Source of the DNA: Ruegeria sp. ANG-S4
GTDB lineage: Bacteria > Pseudomonadota > Alphaproteobacteria > Rhodobacterales > Rhodobacteraceae
NCBI RefSeq assembly: GCF_000814005.1
Contig: NZ_JWLK01000006.1
Span: 352,263 to 416,262 of the forward strand
Direction: 5' to 3'
DNA length: 64,000 nucleotides
Shown here: piece after piece, positions 33,876 to 43,600 of the stretch
How positions within the stretch are numbered: the stretch's first letter is position 1
How the letters are laid out: each line of letters begins with the position of its first letter
Position numbers and translations under genes: made by a program
The notes under the pieces: model-generated
What the model was told of the DNA's origin: nothing
What the model saw: the letters and a program-made list of their open reading frames with translations, nothing else
Database searches by the model: none

Positions 33876-34306
33876 CCCAAAAGCTCCATTCTGACCCGGC
33901 TGCTGAGCGTCAGGGCCTTGTTGCACAGATCACTGTCTGAACCATCGACCGTGCATGTGTTTGCGCCGTTGATTAACGCGCGCCCGACCGAGGCGCATTG
34001 TCTGCCGGAAAGATCAAACTGGCGCACTCTGGGCCTGTCCGCCGGAAGATCGCGAAAGTCAAAGAGTGACAGGCTGACCAAACTGCCCTCGGCGTCAAAA
34101 ATGACGGTCTCGAAGATGGCGCTGTCAATGGATGTGCCCGTCTGGTTCTGGATCAGAAACGTAAGGCGACAGGCCCCGTCGACATCCTGGATGGCATTCA
34201 ATTCGACAAGCAATCCCGACGATGACGTGTCTGCAGATTGCCCAAGCGTAACCGACGGTAAAATCCCGGCACAAAGTGTTGCAAGAACGAGGCTTCGTAA
34301 CATCAT
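33872..34306 (-). CDS. Exported small protein, first gene of the ExbBD/TonB operon
   Basis: 144 residues. A signal peptide (MMLRSLVLATLCAGILPSVT, cleavage near LGQ) is followed by a beta-rich domain with four cysteines (GACRLTF, GRQCASV, NTCTV, DLCNKA), likely two disulfides in the periplasm. ATG 34318 is an alternative start. It is coupled to exbB by a 4-bp overlap. The operon therefore makes a periplasmic partner plus a proton-driven TonB machine; the partner may gate or load it. No recognised family. Confidence 0.65.
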   Translation of the reverse strand: MMLRSLVLATLCAGILPSVTLGQSADTSSSGLLVELNAIQDVDGACRLTFLIQNQTGTSIDSAIFETVIFDAEGSLVSLSLFDFRDLPADRPRVRQFDLSGRQCASVGRALINGANTCTVDGSDSDLCNKALTLSSRVRMELLG

Positions 34307-34559
34307 GGACCGCTCCAAATCTCTTGCTTCCGGAAACCGGCTTCTGGCGGCCGGTTCGTCGGCTTACACCTGTCTACCGCAGCCGGAAACGGCGGGGAAG
34401 GGGCGGTGGTTGCGAATTCGATCACATTAGGTGCAGGCAAATCAAATACGCCGCGACATCCGAAATTCAACACGACAGTTCAGGATTGATTTTTCTGCGT
34501 GGCGGACTGGTGGATTCGATGCTCAAACCTGACCCTACGGAACCCGCAAATTAACTTGC

Positions 34560-34587
34560 TTGGGCGCATTCATTTTAGATGATAAAT
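34560..34587 (+). promoter_or_regulatory. Possible promoter of the giant adhesin gene
   Basis: TTGGGC (34560-34565) and ATAAAT (34582-34587), 16 bp apart, lie 40 bp before the adhesin start in a markedly AT-rich stretch of the 320-bp divergent intergenic region (34307-34626). The rest of that region holds nothing that I recognise. Confidence 0.3.
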
Positions 34588-34626
34588 TAACATAATTTTA
34601 ACTCTAATCGACAAGAGGCTTCGGCT

Positions 34627-37600
34627 TTGGCACGCGACACGGTTGATCAAGTTCATCAGTTTCCCGATGAAACCACCGTTGCTCAATTGGTGGCCGCACT
34701 AGGGGAATTCCCGGAGCAGTTTCAATTGGTTGTCGACGCGGATGGCTTGAAGGCAGTCGAGCTTCCCGATGGGTTTTCAGCAGACAGGTTTCTGATTGTC
34801 GACAACGATTTGTTTCTGATTGACCCCGATGGGCGGGTCGTTGTCCTGCTTGCTGGCGCCGAAAACAACTTTGTCATCTTGGCCGATGGCTTTCCCGTTT
34901 CGGCGATAAATCTTCGAAACGCCATAGAAACACTGGGCGATTATGACACACTGGGCGATGCCCCGCGCCTGACTTTAGGTCAGCTTTTGGACCTTGGCAC
35001 GGCCCGGCCCGGAACAGGCGAGCAGGAACCGGTTCGCGTTGGCGATCCACTGGAAGGGTTGGAATACAACCCCCTCTTGCCGCCGACGGACTACCCGCCG
35101 GAACTGCAGCGACAGCAGGAGTTCTTTGCGGGCGAGGCCTTTGACGATGATGGGGCGCCGGGGCCAGGCAATAACTCGATCACGTTGTCCGGTCCGCCGG
35201 TGGCGAATGAAACGGATGCTCCGCTTGATTTCCGGCCCGCTTCTTTTGTTCAGTTCAATCTGGATCAGGCGGATCTGGGCGAGGCGGTTACGCAAGTCAC
35301 TTTAACGATTGATGGATTGCCTCTGGGTACGACATCAAACTTCGGGCAGATAACGGCTGCCGGAGGTGTGGCGTCCCTGTCGTTCACCGGTTCTGAATCA
35401 GAGTTTAATGCACTTACGCTGACGTTCCCGACGGATTTCTCAACCGAGAGCCGCAACGATGCCCCGCCCGGCCCATTGCAGGCCTCCGTTTCATTCGAGA
35501 CCAACTACCAAGGTTCTGCTCAGCTGGATTTTGATATTGACGTTTTCGCCGAAGGCGACGCGATCATAGACGACACGCTGCCCGATACGGTCCCGGATGA
35601 AACCGACGATCCGATTACGTTCCGGCCGTCCGAGTTGTTGGAACCGCAAGTCACTGACATAGACGGCTCCGAAGGGTACGAAACGCTGGAATTGGTCGTG
35701 ACGGGCTTGCCCGGCGGTTCAACTCTGGCAAGTCTTGGATTGGTTGTGCCTGTCGGGGCGTTTGCTTCGGTCGCCACGGCGGTTGATGGATCGGTGACTT
35801 TGACCGTTTCGATGGATGCGGCACAGGTTGCGGATATTCAGACCGCCTACGAGAGCCTCGAGATCACCGTTCCGGCAGACTTTTCTACTGACAACCGATC
35901 GGACCTGACATCCGGAACGCAACTGCCTATCAGCCTGACGCTGAACATCCAGACCGACGAAGATGTTTCTGCCGCCGATGATCTACCGAATGACGGCACG
36001 GTCACCGTAACGCGTGTCGTCGACATCGGTTTTGAGGAAGACATCGACCTGACAGCACCGGACCGGATCGAAGTGGAGGAAGATGGCGGTGTCCCGGATT
36101 CCTCCGTTGGGGTGGATGTCGATATGGGCATCGAGATCACCATCGACGACATCGACGGATCCGAGACCGAAGATCCGACCGATTTGGTTTTCCGGGGTCT
36201 GGTCACGGTGGAGTTTGGCACGCTTCCACCCGGAACAAGCGTCAATGGCGGGACTTTGGCCGGCGCAACTTGGACCGGCACGGTACCCGAGGCCGAGGCG
36301 CTGATTTTGTCGCTGCCGGGCGATTATGCCGGAGAAATCGACGCTACCATCACGGTCACAACACGCGAAGGAAGCGAAACGGTCGATCAGTTGATCGTGG
36401 TTACACCAACATCTGACGTCGAGATTATTGGTGATATCCTGACACAGGAAACCGACGCGCCGCTACAAGTCGTTCTGTCAGATTTCATCGAAATCCGGAT
36501 CAGCGACCCGAACGAAACGCTTGCACAGTTTCAGTTCACGCTGGATGGCGTGCCGGTCGGTACGCGCATTCTGGACGAAGACGGCAACGTTATTGGTACC
36601 AGCGATCCGGGGGCAGGCGGTACAATCAACTTGTCGCTCAGCTATGATGTTGACACGTCGCCTTACGATCCAGCTGGCGTCACGTTAGAATTTCCGACCG
36701 ATTATTCGACCGAGAACCCGCCGACCACGCTTCAGGCCGATCTGACCGTCGTGACGCGCCAGAATGGCGTCCTGACAGCGCCTGTTTCAGAAACAATCGA
36801 TGTCGTGATTGAGACCGAAGGGGATGTGTTCATAGACGACACCATGCCCGACACGGTGCCGGACGAAACAGATTCACCGACACTGATCGCACCGTCCGAC
36901 TTGTTAATGCCTGTGGTAACGGATCAGGACGGTTCAGAGTCGCTTGAGACCTTGACGCTTACCATCGATGGCCTGCCCGCCGGTTCGACCCTTGCGTCAC
37001 TGTTGATCACAGTGCCAGCAGGTGCCACCGCAACTCTGGTTGACGACCCCACAACCGGGGCGGCCACGCTGACGCTGTCGATGACCTCTGCCGCGACGGC
37101 TGACATTTTAGCCGCTTATGATGCGTTTGAACTGACGCTTCCGCGCGATTTTTCCACGGCAAACCGGGCTGATCTCACCAATGGCAACACCGCGCTGCCC
37201 CTGACGTTCCAACTGGACGTGCAAACGGACGAGGATCAGGACCCCACAACCGACACGCCCGTCGACGGAACCGCGACGGCAACCCGTGTGGTCGAAATCG
37301 ACTTTGAGCCCGATATCGAACTCACCGCACCTATTCTGATTGAAGCCCAAGAAGATGGCGGCGTTCCCGACAGCTCGGCCGGTGTCACGGTCGATCTGGA
37401 GATTGAGATCGAAGTGCTGGACATCGACGGGTCCGAGACCGAGACACCCGGTTCCTTTTTCTCGGCCGATGTCGAGATCCTGTTCACCGGTATCCCGACA
37501 GGGACAGTGTTTTCCGCAGGCACCTATGACGACGCAACCGGCGTCTGGACCGGATCGGTAGCGGAGGCCGAGGCTCTGCGGTTGGACTTGCCAGGCGACT

Positions 37601-40600
37601 ATAACGGCACCATCCTCAACGTGATTACAGTCACGACGCCCGAAGGCCAATCGGCGGTCCCTCAGGTCATCGTGGTTGAACCGGTTACGGACGTCGTGAT
37701 TGACGGAGAGGTCATTGTCGACGAAACCGACGCGCCGGTCGAAGTTCTGCTATCTGCTTTCATCGACGTTCAGGTCCCGGCTGGCGAGACGATCGAGTCT
37801 CTGACATTCGATCTGGACGGTTTGCCGGCGGGAACGCTGGCCGTGGATGGTTCGGGAACCCCTGTTGGCGCTTTCAGCACAAACCCCGACGGCACAGTTG
37901 ACTTTCTCTTTGAATTCACAGGCACCGGCACTGATCCGCGTGACGTCAGGCTGGTCTTCCCAACCGACTATTCGACCGAAAACCCCATGGTGGATTTGTC
38001 GGCGACCTTGAACGTTGTCACCAACGAAGGGCCTTCGACCGGGACGATACCCGTGACTGTCAATTTCGAGGGAGATGTCGTCGTAGATGACGCAACAGTT
38101 GCGCTGGCCGAGACCGACTCGGTTGTCCTCATTACCCCGTCAGATTTCATTTTGCCGCGTGCGACGGATCTCGACATGTCGGAAAGCGTCGATCAGGTCG
38201 CCGTTGTATTCAATACGTTGCCGCCCGGAACGCGCGTGTCGACGGACGGCGGGGCCAGTTTTGGTCCGGCGACTGCGACGCTGAATTTTGTGGGCGACCT
38301 TGCGGCCTACGAAAACCTGGTCATCGAGCTTCCGGCAGATTTCTCGACCGAAAACCCGGCATCGGTGCTTGAGGCCCAGATAGTCGCCACAACAGACGAA
38401 AACGGTGTCGATGATGGCTTTTTGACCATCACTCTGGATGCGGAAGGTGACCTTGACCTAAGCGGACCCGGTGTGATTGCCATTGCTGAAAATGACGCGC
38501 CTGGCGATACGGACGAAGATACCACCAGCCAAGCCCCGCTGGATGTGCGGATTGCTGATGCTGTGACCGGACAAGCCACCGACGCGGATGGCTCGGAAAC
38601 GATTGCATCGGTCGATCTGGTCGTAAACGGCCTGCCGCCCGGTACGCAATATTCCACGAATGGGGGCGTGACGTTCCAAGCCGTTCCGACAGGACCGGTT
38701 TTCAACCTGACTTTGTCGTCGCTGGCGGACTACGAGAACGTGATTATTCGCCTGCCGGACGATTTTTCGACCACGACCCCGATCACGGGTAGCGCGACCT
38801 TTACCACCGACGAGGCATTGCTGGCCGGTGAAACGGATACGGGCCCGGACGACGGGGTCGAAACCGGCGTGTTCTCGATTACAGTGTCATCAGAACAAGA
38901 CGTTGAAATAACGTCGCAGGATATCACTGTGATCGAGGATCTGGGCACGCCCATCCCCTTGAATCTTGATGTCGATATCACCGACATCGACGGTTCCGAG
39001 TCCATCACGTCAATCACTCTGGATTTCGCCAATCTGCCTGCCGGAGACACGATCCTTAGCGATGGAACGGTGTTGAATGCCGCGAACACGCAATGGACCG
39101 GAACCCAGGCCGAGGTAGGGGCTCTCGCCGTTGCGAGCCTGCCTACACATTATTCCGGTGTCATCGACATAACCATTACGGTGGACACGGATGAAGGCGA
39201 CCCCACGGTTGCCACGGAAAGCTTCCAATTGAATGTCACCCCGGTGGCCGAGCCGACCATCGTTCTGTCCGTCGATGACAGCACGCCGAATGTGGACGAG
39301 CGCGGCCTCGACAATTTCATCGTTGACGAAGACACGACGTTCCTTCTGCTGATCGATGCTGAGACCCCGGATCGGGACGGGTCCGAGGCGCTGACCGAAA
39401 TCGTGATCGAGAACATCCCGGCAGGTTGGGTTCCTGATATCGGTGGCGCCGTCGATCTGGCCCTGTTCGAACAAGGGGCCGCGCAGATCACCTCTGCCAC
39501 GCTTGCCGGAACGACGCTGACCATAACCTTGGCGCCGGGCGTCACCGATTTTGACGGTGCCCTGCGGATGGCACCCTTGCTGAATGATGACCGGGATGTT
39601 GCCACGATTGTCGGCGATGAGTTGACGGCGACTGTGACATCAGTCGATCAGGCTGCGACACTTCCCACTGATACCCAGACAGCGACCGATAGCGTTGACG
39701 TCGATGTTGACGCCATTGTTGACGATCTAAATACGACGCCAGCTGACACAACGGTCAACGAAAACCGCAACAACGTGCGCCGTATTGATGTCGATCTGAC
39801 GGGAACCGCTTTGGACGACACAGACGGTTCGGAAACCATAACCAGTCTCGAACTAACCATTTCGGTGGCCACTGCCAGCGATGTGTTCGATCCTTCGGAC
39901 CCAAACCAACTGGGGCTGCGTGTCAGTGACAGTGCGCTACGCGGTTTTGCGACCATAACCCAGACCGGTTCAACCGCGGACAGCGTGACCTATTCGATCG
40001 AACCCACGCCCGGTACGACCAACGCCGAGTTTTCTTCTGCGCTGGAATCGCTGCAAACCACTGTTCCCCAGCATTTCAGTGGAATCCTGACCCTTGATGG
40101 CACGCTAGCCTGGAACGAAACGACCACGGGCGATGTCGAGGACGACCTGAGCGACAACTTCAACACTGGCGTTTTCCAGATTACCCAGACGGTCAACCCA
40201 AGGGCCGAGGCTGACCTGACAGCGTCTGTTTTCGTACTGATGGCGACCGAGGTTGCCGCGGGCAGCCCCACCGCTGTGTCTGCCAGTGTTGAGGACGGTT
40301 CCGTCAGCGGTGCGGAAATCCTGACCTTGCTTGAAAGCACGGGTGACGGGTCCGGTCCGGGGCAGGTCGAGCTTTTTGTTGGCCTCGACGCGTCCACGCC
40401 CGATCTGGACGGGTCCGAAGAGCTGAGCACGCTGGTGGTCGAGAACGTGCCGTCGGACTGGATTGCCGACTTTCTGAGCGGAACGGCGGTCCAACCTTCC
40501 GCTTTGTTTACCTCTGACGGGACTGCGCCTCTGACGCAGGCCGAGCTGGACAAAATCCAGAGCGCGACCTACGACGCCGCGACGGGTGAGCTTACGATTA

Positions 40601-43600
40601 CCTTTGTGCCTGATGTCACGAGTTTTGAAGCGTCTATCCAACTTCGCCCGTCTTTGTATGAAGACTATGATGTGGATCGGGACAATGGTGATCCGTTCAC
40701 CTCGGTTGGGGATTTCTTCGGCGATGATCTGACCATCACGCTGACCACGCAGGACGACAACACCGCCACGACGGATGATCAGGTCTCGGACGCGACATTT
40801 GATGTCGATGTTGATCCGGTGAACAACTTCGCCGTCATCCTAACACTGCCCGAAGGCAACGAGGGCGTCATTGATGCTGCTGGCGGTGTCTGGCAAATTC
40901 CCTTTGAACCCATCATTCAGGATCAGGACGGCAGTGAACAGGTAACCGCTGTCGTGTTGCGTGAAGTGCCCGATGGTATTCAGATCTTCGTCCCTGATCC
41001 GGCAAATCCGGGCGGGCCAAAAATTCCGGCGCTGCTGACCGAGGTGAACACGCCGCCCGGATTCAACACCTGGAGCCTTGAGAACGGCGGCTGGCTGGAA
41101 GCGGAAGCGCGCGGCATACCTTTGCATTTCGCGGGAACGGTCGCAGTGAACGTCGAGGTTGTGACGACCGAAGCAGACGGCGGCGGGACCCGTGTTACAA
41201 CGCTTCCCGAGCAATTGACGATTGATCCTGTGGTTGACGGCGGCGATCCGAGCGAAAGCTATGAAACCCGCGAAGACAGGGCGGTTTTCTTCCCGATCGA
41301 CGGAAACCTGATCGACAACCCGACGAATTCGCCGGAATCGCCCGAGGCCATTCTGGACATCGTCATAATCAGCAACATTATCCCCGATTCAGGCGGGCGC
41401 GTGCCGCAGTTTTTTGACGGCCCACCCAGCGATCCATCGTCGGTCGAGTTGACGCCGCTCTTTATCAGGGGCGTGGGGTCTTTGAACCTGACGGTTGCGC
41501 AGGCCTCCAACCTGTGGGTGTTACCCGGACAAGACAGCAATGAAGATTTTGTCTTCGACGTATCGCTGGAATACTTTGAAACGATTGACCCGACGCAGAC
41601 GCTGGTCGCGACTGGGACCGCGACGCTGACGGTCACCGGCGTCGCCGATGATCCGGTCATCACGGTTCAAGACGAAACCGGATACCCATTTGATCCATCG
41701 ACCATAGACGGAAGCTTCAGACCCGGTGACGTCGTCGACGGCATTCCGAATTCAGATCGAATTTTTGGCTATGCCGGGTTCGATGACGGCCCGTTCCTTT
41801 TGGACAAAAGGCTGAGGACCCTCAGCATCGAAACTGGGCTGTTTTCACCGGTCGAGGATGTGACATTCAGTAGGGCGGTCACGCCGTTGACAGGGGTGAT
41901 GACGGAAATCCTTGTGCCCGAAGGCGATCCGGCGGCGGATTTCGATGGCTCGGAAACGATTTATTACATCATCACCGGCGTCGACCCGGCGACCGCGTTC
42001 ACCAACGCGACACCTTTGGACACAACCGGAACCAGCTATCTGGTAACCGAGACCCAATTGCCAAACCTGGAATTTGTTCCCGTCGATGTGGCCGAGCCGA
42101 CCTATTACGATTTGACGTTCAACGCGATCGTGGTCGAGAATGACGCAAACCTGCCTGACTTGTCGGGGCTGTCGCCCGAGGCCGCAATTGCCGCAATCAA
42201 CGCGGTTCCAGGTGGCGCGGTCGTGTCCGAGGATTTCACGATCGTCGTGGTGCCTGATCCCGATGGCGGTGGTGGGGATGATTGCGAGCCCGAGCAGGAA
42301 TTGCCGCTACCGGTGCTGGAACTGGTCGGCAGCGGCGACGAGGATACCGAGATCGCCTTCAAACTGCGGATCACACCAAATCCACCATTTTACGACAGCA
42401 TCGATGATCTCGCGAACCTGCCAAATGGCGTGGTCGGCGATTTTGGCCTGGGAATTGATCTGCCTCCGGGCGCGACGCTCAGCAGTGATCCACCGGGCGC
42501 GGTCCTGTTCGACCCGGTGACAGGGCTTTATGCGATTGACATCGACGCGCTGGGCGTCGATCCGGCTGATCCAACGCAAACGGCGGGATCCATTTTGTTC
42601 ACCCCGCCCGAGCATGAATCGAGCCCGGTAAACCCCTTCCCGACTGATGAGACCTTTGGTCCTGACGACCCATACGACAACCTCAATCAGCTCGAATACG
42701 AGATGCTGCTGAACAACTTCACCTGCGGCACATCCGACAGCGCCACGAGCACCTTCAACATTGTCATAAATCCCGTCGTCGACGGTCCCGAAATCGTAAC
42801 CACGGGCGGCAGTTCGGTATTGGAGGATACGCCATTTTCGCCGGACATCGAAATTCGCGGGATTGACCCCGGCGAACGTCCCACGGGCGATATCGTGATT
42901 GAGATAGACGGTGCCAACGGAGGTCAGCTTTTGGATGGCAGCGGCAATCCAATTGCCGGAACGCCTGTTGCAGGTGGTTTCATAGCTTACACGGTAAGTC
43001 CTGCCGACTTGGCAAGTGTTCAGATCACGGCAAATGAACACTACAGCGGACCGTTGGAGTATCGGATCACCGCAACCAGCGAAGACATTGATGGATCGAC
43101 ACGGTCCAGCACGGTTACGCGGACACTGGACATTATCCCGGTTGCCGATGTCCCGGTCTTCGACTTCGATGAAACGGTTGTTGATCCGGACACGGGCCAG
43201 CCGTTCGTGGACGAAAGCGGCCCGGTTCCGGTGATCACGATTGTCGAAGATATTCCGTTCACTCTGGGTGATGTCATCGACGCGAACTCACCAGATCAGG
43301 ACGGGTCCGAAGAGGTCACGATCGTTCTGGAGAATGTGCCTGACTACCTGCTGGTTACAGGTCCTGCCACAGGGTTCATTGATAATGGCGATGGCACGTT
43401 CACGATGACCCCTGCCGCGTTTGAGCAAATTCAGATTGTTCTGCGCGATGAGCATGCCCGCACGCCGGACGCGCTGGACCCGACACTTCCGGCGCAGATT
43501 CCGCTGACGCTGACGGTGAACACTCTGGAACTCGCGAATTCGGACAGTGCCAGCGGTTCGTCCGATTTCCTTGTGGTGGTCAGACCGGATGCCGACGGTC